Below, one piece after another: positions 1 through 9,631 of a stretch of 64,000 nt of DNA. Positions within the stretch are counted from its first letter, which is position 1, and each line of letters begins with the position of its first letter. Below the pieces are notes generated by a model. The model searched no databases. It saw nothing but the letters and a program-made list of their open reading frames with translations, and was not told where the DNA came from. The stretch comes from JADJOY01 sp016713535 [NCBI: Deltaproteobacteria bacterium] (GTDB lineage: Bacteria; JADJOY01), in the NCBI GenBank assembly GCA_016713535.1, contig JADJOY010000008.1, positions 303,730 to 367,729 of the forward strand. Reading direction: 5' to 3'. Position numbers and translations under genes: made by a program.

Positions 1-1
1 C

Positions 2-316
2 AGCAACCCGTTCCCTGTCGACACGAAGGTCTCGATGCGCTTTCAGCTACCCGGCGGCAACGTCGCGGCATCGGTGCGGGGGCGCGTGGTGCGGGTGAAC
101 GTGGGCGGACGGCGCGCGTCGCGGGTCCAGGTTCGCGAGGGTATGGGGCTCGAGTTCGAGGACGTATCCGCCATCGCGCGCGCGGCGATCACGGGATATC
201 TCGAACGTTACGGAGGGGCAGCCAGGACTCGTGCGCCGTGGACAGAGGCCGAGACCGGACCGCTCGAGGCCGGAGATCCGGACGCCGCGGGGGATGGGAC
301 GGGCAACCGCGGCTGA
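2..316 (+). CDS. PilZ domain protein, C-terminal part (cut by window edge)
   Basis: The open frame runs in from the left edge with no start, leaving about 104 residues. The fragment reads as the second half of a PilZ beta-barrel: a run of beta strands (KVSMRFQLPGG, ASVRGRVVRVN), then GMGLEFEDVS and a closing helix (AIARAAITGYLERYGG), followed by a low-complexity tail. PilZ domains bind cyclic di-GMP. The N-terminal RxxxR binding motif would lie outside the window, so binding cannot be judged. A second PilZ gene with the same strand order lies at 18897-19586. The next gene (fbp) is 143 bases downstream on the same strand. The family call is fairly safe; the function is unknown. Confidence 0.7.
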   Translation, partial: SNPFPVDTKVSMRFQLPGGNVAASVRGRVVRVNVGGRRASRVQVREGMGLEFEDVSAIARAAITGYLERYGGAARTRAPWTEAETGPLEAGDPDAAGDGTGNRG

Positions 317-459
317 CGTGGAGGCCATCGCCGGGACGCCGGGACAGCCTCGAACCGCGGCGCCCAGGCCGGTTGCCGGCCTCGAATCACGCCGCCAGGG
401 TTCGATCGTCCTGGAGCTCACCTTACCCGGGCTCCTCACGACGAAAAAGGGAGGTTGCG

Positions 460-1461
460 ATGGCCGAGGCGATGACGCTGAACCGATTCATCCTGTCGAC
501 GGAGCACCGCCATCCCGGTGCGACGGGCGAGTTCTCGGCGTTGCTCTCGCACATCGCCCTGGCCGCCAAGGTGATCCAGCGAGAGGTCTCGCATGCCGGG
601 CTGGTCGATGTGCTCGGGGCGACCGGCGCGGTCAACGTGCAGGGCGAGGAAGTCAAGAAGCTCGACGTCTTCGCGCACGAGGCGATGATCCGGATGTTCC
701 AGTATCCCGGCCTGCTCTGCACCATGGCGTCGGAGGAGGAGAAGGACATCATCCCCATCCCCGAGGGGTTCCCACTCGGGAAATACATCCTCAACTTCGA
801 TCCGCTCGACGGCTCGAGCAACATCGACGCGAACGTCAACATCGGCACGATCTTCTCGGTGCATCGTCGGCGCAGCCAGAGCGGACCCGGAACGCCCGAG
901 GACTGCATGCAGCCGGGCACCGAGCAAGTGTGCGCCGGCTACGTGCTCTACGGAACGTCCACGATGCTGGTGTTCACGACCGGGGACGGGGTGCACGGCT
1001 TCACCCTCGACCCGAGCGTCGGGGAGTTCCTGCTCTCGCACCAGGACATCCGGATCCCGAAGCGTGGCTCGATCTACAGCACCAACGAGGGGAACTACCA
1101 CCTGTGGCCGGATGGGACGCGCCGCTACATCGATCGCCTCAAGACGATCGACAAGGCGAAGAACCTGCCGTACAAGGCGCGCTACATCGGCTCGCTCGTC
1201 GCCGATTTCCATCGCACGTTGCTCTATGGCGGGATCTTCCTCTACCCGGCCGACTCGAAGTCGCCGAAGGGCAAGCTCCGGCTGCTCTACGAGGCCGCGC
1301 CGCTGGCGATGATCTGCGAGCGTGCCGGAGGTGCAGCCTCGACGGGTAGCGAGCGGATCCTCGAGATCCAGCCCGAGGGGTTGCACCAGCGAGTTCCCCT
1401 CATCATCGGCAGCGCCGACGACGTGGCCGAGGCGGAGCGCTACATCCAGGGCAAGGAGTGA
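460..1461 (+). CDS. fbp: Fructose-1,6-bisphosphatase class 1
   Basis: This 333-residue protein should hydrolyse fructose 1,6-bisphosphate to fructose 6-phosphate in gluconeogenesis or the Calvin cycle, in the cytoplasm. The length is normal for class 1 enzymes. The metal-binding signature DPLDGSSNID starts at residue 114, and an upstream acidic stretch (SEEEKD) contributes to the same site. The C-terminal half carries the conserved YGGIFLYP and KLRLLYEA segments. The ATG at 460 was chosen because GGGAGG sits five bases upstream and because homology starts there; the open frame extends further upstream without supporting motifs. The gene is monocistronic by context and is followed by a strong hairpin shared with the convergent radical SAM gene. 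Confidence 0.95.
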   Translation: MAEAMTLNRFILSTEHRHPGATGEFSALLSHIALAAKVIQREVSHAGLVDVLGATGAVNVQGEEVKKLDVFAHEAMIRMFQYPGLLCTMASEEEKDIIPIPEGFPLGKYILNFDPLDGSSNIDANVNIGTIFSVHRRRSQSGPGTPEDCMQPGTEQVCAGYVLYGTSTMLVFTTGDGVHGFTLDPSVGEFLLSHQDIRIPKRGSIYSTNEGNYHLWPDGTRRYIDRLKTIDKAKNLPYKARYIGSLVADFHRTLLYGGIFLYPADSKSPKGKLRLLYEAAPLAMICERAGGAASTGSERILEIQPEGLHQRVPLIIGSADDVAEAERYIQGKE

Positions 1462-1467
1462 CGGGGA

Positions 1468-1499
1468 GGACCCGCGGTGGGTTCGCCCACCGCGGGTCC
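1468..1499. terminator. Perfect 14-bp hairpin with TTCG loop between convergent genes
   Basis: Bases 1468-1481 (GGACCCGCGGTGGG) pair perfectly with 1486-1499 around a TTCG tetraloop. It begins seven bases after the fbp stop and lies 22 bases before the stop of the opposing radical SAM gene, so it can end transcription from both sides. There is no T-run on either side, so it is not a canonical intrinsic terminator; it may instead block 3' exonuclease decay or act with Rho. Confidence 0.75.
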
Positions 1500-1521
1500 G
1501 CGCGGGCTCCGGGCCTGCAGG

Positions 1522-3114
1522 TCAGGCCGACTCGGCCACCGTGACGGTCGGGGTACTTCCGAACAGACGTTTCACACGGTCGCCGACGCGACGCTTGATC
1601 TTCACCCGAACCAAGGTGTCGAGGTTGCTCGTCTCCTGGCCGGTGACGACGCTGCGAAGCAGGTCGACGAAACGCCACGGCCGGCTCAGGTACGCAAGCG
1701 CGTAGAACGAGATCAGGAAGAAGTACTGGATCGCGAACAGCGCGCGCGTGCCGAAGTCGCGGTTGTACGTGACGCTGCTCAGCCCCGAGCGCACCAGCGC
1801 CGCGTAGTGATACTGAGGTGTCATGTCGATCTTGCCCGCCACCAGCAGCTCCTCGAAGTCCGCGCTCCCCGGGTAGGGGGCGAAGATCATCACCGAGGCG
1901 TCTCGACAGCCCGAGAGGGCGACCCTGAGAAGGAACAGATACGACTGCCAGAGGTCGCGGGCGGTCTCGTGCGGATGACCGATGATCAGGTTGATGCGCG
2001 TGACCACGCCCACCTTGTGGGCCGTCCGTAGCGACTCCTCGAGGCGCGGGATCTTGACCTTCTTCTTGATCCGGCCGAGCTGGTCGGCCGACCCGCTCTC
2101 CGGCGCGTAGGTGATGTTGCGGCAGCCGGTCTCGTACGCGAGGGCCAGCACGTCGTGGTCGAGCGCCTCGGACCGGGTCCCCGCCGGAAGCTGCCAGGCG
2201 ATGTCGAGATTCGCCTCCTTGAGGCGAGTGACGAAGTCGAGCGCCCACTCCCGCTTCACGAACGCGGTGAGGTCGCAGAAGTTGATGTTCTCGACCCCGT
2301 AGCGCCGCACGTAGGTGGCCATCTCGTCGACGACGTCACCTGCGTCCCTTGCGACGTACCGGGTGGTCCACATGTCGGGGGACGAGCAGAACGTACACTG
2401 ATACGGACAGCCGCGCGTCGCGAGCATCGGCATCGAGCGACCGCGGTGGACGCCGAAGGTGTCGGCCACCTTCATGTAGTCCTCGACCGGGAAGAGATCC
2501 CACGCCGGGCGAGGGAAGGAGTCGACGTCGGCCTGGCGCGGCGAGAGCTCCTCTTGCCCCACGGGGCGCGCCGGATCGCGCGAGGCGATGCCCTGCATCC
2601 CGGCGATCGGCTCACCGGTCCGGATGCGGCGCAACAGCTCCGCCATCGTCAGCTCGCCTTCGCCGAGCACGCAGTAGTCGACGGCGTCGGTCTGCTCGAA
2701 GATCCAGCGTCGATAGGCGGTGGCGTTCTCCCCGCCGAGGACGATCGTGGCGCCTGGAAAGCGCGCCCGGGCGCGCTCCGCGATCTCGCGCACCATCGGC
2801 CACTCGTGAAGGAACATGTGGGTGATCCCGACGATCTCGGTGTCGGGATCGATCCGCTCCACGATCTCCTCGGGGTTGAGCCCGTTGAGCTCGAGGGCGC
2901 CGATCGGGCTCGGCTGCGGCCGGAAGGTGTCGAGGGCCAGCCCCGGCGCATCGAGGACCTGGATGCGATGGCCCTCGCGGCGCAGCACCGCCGCGACGTA
3001 CGCGATCCCGATGGGAAGAATGACGCCGAAGGAGCTCAAGCTCCGGGTCATCTTGAGGATCGGAGGACGGACCAGCGCGACCTTGGCGCCCGCGTCGCTG
3101 CTGGATGATGTCAT
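1522..3114 (-). CDS. B12-binding-domain radical SAM protein
   Basis: A 530-residue protein with an N-terminal cobalamin-binding-type Rossmann region (about residues 10-170, with VLGGENATAY and YCVLGEGE) and a radical SAM core. The iron-sulfur cluster motif is CPYQCTFC, cysteines 236, 240 and 243. The C-terminal 100 residues are basic and partly hydrophobic (FAIQYFFLISFYALAYL), suggesting membrane association. The ATG at 3114 was preferred to a TTG 30 bases upstream. It is the last gene of an operon with a GT2 and a second radical SAM gene, 54 bases downstream of the GT2. Members of this superfamily methylate or rearrange unreactive carbons on lipids, antibiotics or sugars; the substrate here is unknown. 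Confidence 0.85.
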   Translation of the reverse strand: MTSSSSDAGAKVALVRPPILKMTRSLSSFGVILPIGIAYVAAVLRREGHRIQVLDAPGLALDTFRPQPSPIGALELNGLNPEEIVERIDPDTEIVGITHMFLHEWPMVREIAERARARFPGATIVLGGENATAYRRWIFEQTDAVDYCVLGEGELTMAELLRRIRTGEPIAGMQGIASRDPARPVGQEELSPRQADVDSFPRPAWDLFPVEDYMKVADTFGVHRGRSMPMLATRGCPYQCTFCSSPDMWTTRYVARDAGDVVDEMATYVRRYGVENINFCDLTAFVKREWALDFVTRLKEANLDIAWQLPAGTRSEALDHDVLALAYETGCRNITYAPESGSADQLGRIKKKVKIPRLEESLRTAHKVGVVTRINLIIGHPHETARDLWQSYLFLLRVALSGCRDASVMIFAPYPGSADFEELLVAGKIDMTPQYHYAALVRSGLSSVTYNRDFGTRALFAIQYFFLISFYALAYLSRPWRFVDLLRSVVTGQETSNLDTLVRVKIKRRVGDRVKRLFGSTPTVTVAESA

Positions 3115-3168
3115 CTCGTTACCGATAACAGAGGTAGTGCGCAAGGTAGTGACGCAGAGGAGGGCACG

Positions 3169-4044
3169 TCAAATCCGCGCCGGACCGAACCCGGCCAGGC
3201 GTCGCAACCGGAACGACAAGACGTGGCCGCACACCGAGAGCGTCTTGAGGCCGTAGAGCACGCTCATCTTCAGATTCACGCTCGAGGCCTCGCGGAAATA
3301 GCGGGTCTCGACCGGAATCTCTTCGAGGCGGTAACCGCCGGTGACGATCTGTCCCACCACCTCCGAGTCGAAGCCGAAGCCGTCGGAGTTGCGCATGAAC
3401 GGGATCGACTCGAGGAAGCGGCGGCTGTAGGCGCGGAGCCCCGTGTGGTACTCGCTCATGTTGCGCCCGAAGACGACGTTCTCGACCGTGGTGAGGAAAC
3501 GGTTGCCGAGGAACTTGTAGAGCGGCATGCCACCGGCGAGCGCCCCGCCCCGGGTCGCGAGGCGCGAGCCGAACACCACATCGGCTCGGCCGCTCAGGAT
3601 CGGCGCGATCAGATCAGGCAGTACCCGAGGGTCATATTGATAGTCCGGGTGAACCATCACGATCACCTCGGCGCCACGATGGAGGGCGGCCGTGTAGCAG
3701 GTCTTCTGGTTGCCGGCGTACCCGCGGTTCTCCGGGTGCACGATGACGTGGATCCCGAGCTGCCGAGCCTTCTCGACGGTTTCGTCGTGGCTCGCGTCGT
3801 CGACGAGGATGATGTCGTCGACGGCGTGCTTGGGGATGTCGTTGTACGTGTGCTCGAGGGTGCGCGCCGCGTTGTAGGCCGGGAGCACGACCGTGACGCG
3901 GTGGGCCGGACGCGTGTCCGGGGCGCCGCTCGGTGTCGCGCGCTGCGGGGAGGGAGCGGCGGCATCGGCCGGACCGCTCTCGATCGGTTGCGAAGTTTGG
4001 CTCACGTCGGTCCGCTGGATTGGGGGGCGCTGGGTGTCGGGCAT
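3169..4044 (-). CDS. Glycosyltransferase family 2 (polyprenyl-phosphate sugar synthase-like)
   Basis: A 291-residue GT-A enzyme. After a disordered, Pro/Ala-rich N-terminus (about 45 residues) comes the family 2 start (VTVVLPAYNAARTLE), then ILVDDASHDET and the metal/nucleotide-binding region around HPDYQYDP. The ending (LSVCGHVLSFRLRRLAGF) is basic and amphipathic, without the two membrane helices found in ArnC-like enzymes. The ATG at 4044 overlaps the stop of the upstream radical SAM gene by one base (TGATG), so translation is probably coupled. It likely transfers a sugar from a nucleotide to a lipid carrier or glycan; the product is unknown. Its operon with two B12 radical SAM enzymes suggests a modified glycolipid. 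Confidence 0.85.
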   Translation of the reverse strand: MPDTQRPPIQRTDVSQTSQPIESGPADAAAPSPQRATPSGAPDTRPAHRVTVVLPAYNAARTLEHTYNDIPKHAVDDIILVDDASHDETVEKARQLGIHVIVHPENRGYAGNQKTCYTAALHRGAEVIVMVHPDYQYDPRVLPDLIAPILSGRADVVFGSRLATRGGALAGGMPLYKFLGNRFLTTVENVVFGRNMSEYHTGLRAYSRRFLESIPFMRNSDGFGFDSEVVGQIVTGGYRLEEIPVETRYFREASSVNLKMSVLYGLKTLSVCGHVLSFRLRRLAGFGPARI

Positions 4045-5449
4045 CAGGGATGAGTGAGCACTTGCAGGCCGCGGCGAGCGTAGTTCCAGAGCTTCACGGG
4101 CGAATCGATCGATCGCAGCGTGCGAGCGACGTAGCTCGGCCGTAGGTAGAACGAGCGCATGGCTCGCGTCTGGATCTTCTTGAGGTCCGCCGCGGTGAGT
4201 GCGTAGCTGCGCGCCACGGCTTGCTTCACGTTCCGTCCGGTGAGCTGCTCCTCCCCGAGCAGGCCCTCTTCCGTGCAGATGTCGTGAAGCGGCGTTCCGG
4301 GAAACGGATACGCGATGTGGAACTCGCAGAAGTCGCCGTCGAGCTTGCGCGCGAAATCGATGGTGTCCTGCGCCGTCTCGGCGGTCTCCCACGGACTGCC
4401 CAGGACCCAGAAGAGGTACGTCTTGATGCCAGCGTCCTTGCACGCCTGGATGGCCCGCTCCGCCTGGGCGAGGGTCGCGCCCTTCTTCATGTGGCGGAGG
4501 ATCTCCTGGTTGCCGGACTCGACACCGAAGCCGACCATCCAGCAGCCCGCCTTGCGCATCTCTCGCGCGCGGTCGGGATCCATGGTGTCGACCCGGCTGT
4601 TGCACACCCACTCGGCGTCCAGCCGCGCTTCCTGGATGAGCTTGCAGAGCTCGAGCGTCCAGGACTTCTGCAAGGTGAAGGTGTCGGCGCGGAAGTAGAA
4701 GTTGCGGATGCCGAACCGCGTCACACAGTGCTTCATCTCGGCGACGATGCTCGCCGGTGAGCGCAGGTAGGTGTCGAACCCGCTGAGCGTCGGCACCAGA
4801 CAGTAAATGCACCGCGCCGGGCAACCGCGGCTGGTCTGGATGGTGGTCTGCGGCTCCCCGGTGTCGGGCCGGATGTAGAGCCGGTTGTTCATGAGGTGGC
4901 GCGCCGGCCACGGCAGGCTGTCCAGGTCTTCGAGGCGGGGGCGGTCCGCGTTGCGCTGGATGCGATCTCCGTCCCGGTAGCTGATGCCGAGGACGGTCGA
5001 GCGGTCGGACGCGATGAGCAACTCGCCGAGCAGCTCTTCGCACTCGCCCCGGATCGCGACGTCGAGCTGCGGGAAGGCCGTCAACGTCTCCGCATCGTGT
5101 GTGGTGACGTGGGCGCCCTTGGCGATCGTCAGCACGGCGGGGTTGCGCGCCTTGGCGAGCTCGCACGCCTTCATGTCCCCCGGAAGGGTGGGGTCGTGGT
5201 GCTGACCGCGAGGAGGTCGGGATCGAAGATCTGCAGGTCGAGCTCGAAGTCCTTCCAGGCGAGCCCTTCCGCCGGATAGTCGACGATCCGCGCCTCCCAG
5301 CCGATCTGCTCGACCATCGCTGCCATGTACGCGAGGTCGATCGGCGCGCGAAGCACGCTGGTCGAGTTCTCCACCGGAACCTGGCAGCGATCGTCCCGGA
5401 TGTAGTTGCCGGTCGGCGGGTTGATGAAGAGAGCTCGGCGAGCGGCCAT
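4044..5449 (-). CDS. B12-binding-domain radical SAM protein (one frameshift)
   Basis: Two overlapping frames join into one protein of about 468 residues. The first (MAARRALFINPPTGN) gives the B12-binding-type N-terminus and runs to DLLAVSTTTPPFRG; the second resumes at DMKACELAKARNPAVL. Adding one C to the C-run near 5182 restores the reading frame, so the break is a one-base deletion, either an assembly error or a real mutation. The radical SAM cluster motif is CPARCIYC. The later ESGNQEIL and FPGTPLHD segments are typical of this superfamily. It heads the operon with the GT2 and the second radical SAM gene. The start at 5449 is the first ATG before the conserved LFINPP strand. Confidence 0.8.
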
Positions 5450-5816
5450 GGGCAGGCGTGATCCCCCGTCGGGAGGCTGGTGGCAGCGAACCCGGCCGCG
5501 GCGCGGTCGAGGCCAGAAGCCACTGAATCGAAAGGTCAATGGTAGCGCCGTCGTCGAGGGCACCGCAAGCTGCGCGCGCTCGCGTGCGGTGTCGAGCGAC
5601 TCACCGCTCGGCTCAGGACGGCGTTTGACAAGGCGCGTCATCGTGCCATAGCTTCGGCTCGCCGCGGGGCCCGAGCCGCTCGGCGCCGGTCGGCCACGCG
5701 GTTCTGGCCTCACTCGCGGGCCTCTCTACCGGGCTCTTCGCTGGCGCGGTTCGTCGCCATCGGTCACGCCTCCACCCGACACCTTGACCACCACCGACCG
5801 TTCGATCGCCGGCTCG
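5450..5816. other. Divergent intergenic region
   Basis: This 367-base gap separates the minus-strand radical SAM operon from the plus-strand polysaccharide cluster. A perfect TTGACA lies at 5625-5630 with CATAGC 16 bases downstream (5647-5652), a possible but weak promoter for the plus-strand genes. A TTGACC on the minus strand near 5534-5539 has no convincing -10 partner. No gene, repeat or strong hairpin was seen. Confidence 0.4.
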
Positions 5817-6842
5817 ATGCCTGGCGCGCCGTCGGAGCCGCACCTTCCGGCGCGCAAGCCGTGGCGAGAGGCGCTCGCGGTCGGCCTCACGATCGGGCTG
5901 GTGTGGTGGCTGCTACGGGGCCTGCGCTGGGACGAGATCGAGCGCTTCGCCACCAACATCCGGCCGGGCCTGGTGGCCGGCGCGTTCGTGATCTATGCCG
6001 CCAGCTACGTCGCGCGTGCCCTGCGGTGGCGCGTGCTGCTGCAGCGCAACGACGTGTCGTTCGGGGAGCTCTACCTCATCACGTCGGCGCACATCATGTA
6101 CAACAACCTGCTGCCGAGCCGGATCGGCGAGCTGTCGTACGTGGTGTTGCTCAGGGAGAAGAAGGGCCTCTCGGCCGCCGACGGCGTCGTGTCGCTGTTG
6201 GTCTCCCGGTTCCTCGACTTCATCGCGCTCGGCCTCATCTTCTTGCTGTCGGTCGCGTCCTTCCGGGGAGCGCACGCGGTGGAGGCGTTCCGCGACCTTC
6301 CGCTCGTCGCCGTCGCGAGCGTGTTCGTGCTCTCGGCGGGATTGATCACCATGCCTCGGGCCGTGGCCTGGCTGCATCGGTGGCTCGGCGCCGATCTGGC
6401 GAACGCGAAGCCGGGGAGCCTGCGGGCGCGCGTCGAGCAGGCGGCCGAGCGCATGGTCGAGACGTTCGAGCGCACGGCTGGGGCTTCCACGTACGTCAAG
6501 GCGGGTCTGCTCTCGCTCGTGATCTGGTACGCGAAGTTCCTGTCCTTCACGCTCATGGTGCATGCCATGCACGACGCGGGCACCGCGTCGAAGATGAGCT
6601 TCTGGGGCGTCGTGATCGGTTCCACGGCCGCTGAGCTCACGACCATCACGCCGTTCCATGGCGTCGCCGGCATGGGGACCTACGAGTGGGCGTGGACCGT
6701 GGTGTTCCACGGCGTTCTCGGCATCGACAAGAGCGTCGCGTTGCTCACGGCTTTCGGCGTACACGTGATGTTGCTCTTCTTCTCGATCATCCTGGGCGGG
6801 CTCGCGTACCTCGGCCTCAGGCGGATCTCGGCTCGAACATGA
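5817..6842 (+). CDS. YbhN/LPG-synthase-type integral membrane protein
   Basis: A 341-residue polytopic protein of the lysylphosphatidylglycerol synthase transmembrane-region family (UPF0104), with about seven or eight hydrophobic segments. It lacks the soluble C-terminal aminoacyl-transferase domain of MprF. Conserved-looking features include YNNLLPSRIGELSY and the late loop TITPFHGVAGMGTYEW. Such proteins are often found in glycan and hopanoid clusters, where they are thought to move or modify lipids; the exact role is unproven. It opens the polysaccharide cluster. The ATG at 5817 was chosen, although an in-frame TTG at 5784 would add eleven residues. Confidence 0.75.
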   Translation: MPGAPSEPHLPARKPWREALAVGLTIGLVWWLLRGLRWDEIERFATNIRPGLVAGAFVIYAASYVARALRWRVLLQRNDVSFGELYLITSAHIMYNNLLPSRIGELSYVVLLREKKGLSAADGVVSLLVSRFLDFIALGLIFLLSVASFRGAHAVEAFRDLPLVAVASVFVLSAGLITMPRAVAWLHRWLGADLANAKPGSLRARVEQAAERMVETFERTAGASTYVKAGLLSLVIWYAKFLSFTLMVHAMHDAGTASKMSFWGVVIGSTAAELTTITPFHGVAGMGTYEWAWTVVFHGVLGIDKSVALLTAFGVHVMLLFFSIILGGLAYLGLRRISART

Positions 6843-6911
6843 GCGAAGCCGGCGCCCGGCGACCCGAGTCGTCGAGGACGCCCGCGCGCCGCTCGCCTCC
6901 CGACGATCGCC

Positions 6912-7481
6912 ATGTCCACGCCGCTCGGTCACCTGGGGGTCGGTCTAGCCTGGGCGCTCGCCGTGAGTGGACCGACGTCGAGCTGGCGCCGGCTGCTCCT
7001 GGGAGCAGCCGCAGCCTCGGCGGCCGACCTGGACTTCATCCCCGGGCTGGTGGTGGGTGCGCCGGCGCGGTTCCACCACGGCGCCAGCCACTCGATCGTG
7101 GCGATGCTCGTCGCCGCGGCACTGGCGCTCGGGGTCTCGTCCCGGCGTTCACCGATGACCGCGCGCGACGTCGCCTTGGTGACCGGCGCATTCCTGAGCC
7201 ACCTGGTGCTGGATTGGCTCACCCACGACCCTGGAACGCGGCGCGGATTGCCGCTCCTCTGGCCGTTGTCGGCGCAGCGGTTCTCGGCACCGCTATGGGC
7301 GGTTCCTGCGGTCTCACGGGCCTGGCCGCCGACTCTGGATTGGGTGGCCCATTCGGCGTGGCTCGTGGTCGCGGAGGTGGCGCTGGTGGCGCCTCTGGTG
7401 GTGAGCGCGTGGATTGGTGCAGGGCGTCCTGAGCTCCCGCCAGGACCGTGGCGTAGAGTGAAGGGAGAGACGAGCCGATGA
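6912..7481 (+). CDS. YdjM-type membrane-bound metal-dependent hydrolase family protein (DUF457)
   Basis: A 189-residue protein with several hydrophobic stretches and the polar motifs of the YdjM/DUF457 family embedded in them: GHLGVG near the start, ADLDFIPGL, HHGASHS and HLVLDWLTHD. These His/Asp residues resemble a metal site in the membrane interface, but family activity is not established. It lies 69 bases after the YbhN-type gene, and its stop overlaps the start of the next GT2 gene (ATGA), so the three are probably co-transcribed. Confidence 0.75.
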   Translation: MSTPLGHLGVGLAWALAVSGPTSSWRRLLLGAAAASAADLDFIPGLVVGAPARFHHGASHSIVAMLVAAALALGVSSRRSPMTARDVALVTGAFLSHLVLDWLTHDPGTRRGLPLLWPLSAQRFSAPLWAVPAVSRAWPPTLDWVAHSAWLVVAEVALVAPLVVSAWIGAGRPELPPGPWRRVKGETSR

Positions 7482-8487
7482 AGCCGACGCCTGTCGAAAC
7501 GGTCGTGAACGAGGTCGTGGATCGCCCCGAGATCTCGGTGGTGATCCCGGTGTACAACGAGATCGAGAACGTCGAGGCTCTGGCCGCCGACGTGTGGGGG
7601 GCGCTTCAGCCGCTCGGCAAGTCGTTCGAGGTGATCCTGGTCGACGACGGTTCGCGAGACGGCACGGCCGACGCGCTCCGCAAGATCGCGGCGGAGCGCC
7701 CCGGGGCGCGGGTGGTGCTGCTGCGCAGGAACTTCGGTCAGACCGCCGCGCTCAGCGCCGGCTTCGACCATGCCCGGGGCCGCGTGATCATCACCATGGA
7801 CGCCGATCTGCAGAACGACCTCGCGACGTGCCGAAGCTGCTCGCCGGTATCGAGCAGGGCTACGACATCGTGGCGGGGTGGCGGCTGGACCGGAAGGATC
7901 CGTTCCTGAGCCGCCGGCTGCCGTCGATGATCGCGAACCGGCTGATCTCGGCGGTCACCGGGGTCAACCTCCACGACTACGGCTGCACCCTCAAGGCGTT
8001 CCGCGCCGACGTCGTCCAGCAGGTGAGGCTCTACGGCGAGCTCCACCGCTTCATCCCGGCGGTCGCCAACTGGATGGGGGTCAGCGTTCACGAGGTGCCC
8101 GTCAACCACCGCGCGCGGCGCGCCGGTGTGTCGAAGTATGGGATCGGCCGCACCATCCGCGTGCTGCTCGACCTGATCACCGTGAAGTTCATGGAGTCGT
8201 ACTCGACCAAGCCGATCCAGATCTTCGGCTTGCTGGGCGTGATGTGCGGCGGCGTGGGCTTCCTGGGGGCCGCGTGGCTCTCGGTGCAGCGGATGCTGTG
8301 GGGCGCGAGCCTCTCGAACCGTCCGATCCTGCTTCTCTTCGTCATGCTGATCCTGGTCGGAGTCCAGTTCGTCAGCATGGGGCTGGTCGCCGAGATGCTG
8401 GCGCGCACCTACCACGAGTCGCAGTCGAAGCCGATCTACTACGTCAAGGAGGTCCTGGAGTCGCGCGGGCCGGCTGCGAAGGTCTGA
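7478..8487 (+). CDS. Glycosyltransferase family 2 with two membrane helices (one frameshift)
   Basis: About 336 residues after correcting one missing C near 7820. The first frame gives VVIPVYNEIENVE, LVDDGSRDGT and the DxD region MDADLQ; the second continues with PKLLAGIEQGYDIVAGWR to the end. The C-terminus carries two transmembrane helices (about 8220-8290 and 8320-8400), the layout of dolichol-phosphate-mannose-synthase or ArnC/GtrB-like enzymes that charge polyprenyl phosphate with a sugar. The start overlaps the previous stop as ATGA, with AAGGGAGAG upstream. The frameshift is probably a sequence error because both halves are intact. Confidence 0.85.
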
Positions 8488-8503
8488 GCGAGCGGTCGCG
8501 CCG

Positions 8504-9631
8504 ATGCGAATCGGGATCGACGCGCGGCTCGGCTTCGGGGACTCCACCGGGCTCGGCATCCATACCAGGCGCCTCATCGGCGCGCTCGCGCGCCACGATG
8601 CGGGGAACGAGTACGTACTCTACGTCGACCGCACCGTCGACGCGCCCGTGTTGCCGCCGAACTTCCGCGTCACGCTGGTGCCGGGGCGGAGTCGGATCGC
8701 CTGTACCAACCTGCGACTGCCGGGCGCGCTGCGGCGTGACCGCATCGACCTCTACCACGCCGTCGCGAACTTCGAGCTCCCGCTCGCGTTCGCTGGGCTG
8801 CGCGTCCTCACGGTCCACGATCTGGTGCCATTGCACCTGCCGGAAACCGTGCCCTGGAAGCACCGGCTTTTCTTCCGGCTCTTCACCGGCCCCGCGCTTC
8901 GCGCCGCGGACCAGGTGGTGGCCGTGTCGGAGCACACGCGCCGCGACCTGATCTCGGCATTCAGGCTCGCCCCGTCGGCGATCGAGGTGGTGCTGAACTG
9001 GGTGAACGAGACGTTTCGTCCACCGTCACGCGGGGCGGACGGTGACGCGCCGGAGCGCGCGGCCGCGCGCCGTGGTCTGCGCACCCCGTACTTCATCTTC
9101 GTCGGCGTTCGCGAGCCCAAGAAGAACCTCGATCGCTTGCTCGACGCGTTCGCGCAGCTCGTCCGCGCTCGACCCGGGTCTTGTCAGCTCGCGATCGTGG
9201 GGCCGAGCGGCTGGCACACGGAGGCACTCGGCGAGCGGATCCATGCGCTCGGCCTCGATGGACACGTACGTCTCACGGGCCGCGTGGCGGAGGCGGACCT
9301 GGTCGAGCTCATGCAAGACGCGCGCGCCCTGGTGTTCCCGTCGCTCACCGAGGGTTTCGGTCTTCCGGTGCTCGAGGCCATGGCCTGTGGCACCGCGGTG
9401 ATCGCGTCGCGCGCCGGCGCTCTGCCCGAGGTCGGTGGCGACGCCGCCGTCTACGTCGATCCGCTCTCGACCACCGACATCGCCGCCGCGCTCGAACGGC
9501 TCCTCGGATCACCGGACCTGGCCCGCGAGCTCGGCGCGCGTGGCGTGGAACGCGCCACGCGCTGGTCCGAGGCCGCCGCCGCGCAGCGCTGGGTCGACCT
9601 CTATCTCGAGCTCTTCAACCGCCCGTCATGA
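8504..9631 (+). CDS. Glycosyltransferase family 4 (first of three in a row)
   Basis: An intact 375-residue GT-B enzyme. The N-terminal domain begins with MRIGIDARLGFGDSTGLGIH, including the glycine-rich acceptor loop, and continues with LTVHDLVPLHLP and VVAVSEHTRRDL. The C-terminal domain has EPKKNLDRLLDAF and the nucleotide-sugar-binding EGFGLPVLEAMACG with the EX7E pair. It probably adds one hexose-type sugar to the growing surface polysaccharide at the cytoplasmic membrane face. The gene starts 16 bases after the GT2 stop, and its own stop overlaps the next start as ATGA. Confidence 0.9.
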   Translation: MRIGIDARLGFGDSTGLGIHTRRLIGALARHDAGNEYVLYVDRTVDAPVLPPNFRVTLVPGRSRIACTNLRLPGALRRDRIDLYHAVANFELPLAFAGLRVLTVHDLVPLHLPETVPWKHRLFFRLFTGPALRAADQVVAVSEHTRRDLISAFRLAPSAIEVVLNWVNETFRPPSRGADGDAPERAAARRGLRTPYFIFVGVREPKKNLDRLLDAFAQLVRARPGSCQLAIVGPSGWHTEALGERIHALGLDGHVRLTGRVAEADLVELMQDARALVFPSLTEGFGLPVLEAMACGTAVIASRAGALPEVGGDAAVYVDPLSTTDIAAALERLLGSPDLARELGARGVERATRWSEAAAAQRWVDLYLELFNRPS

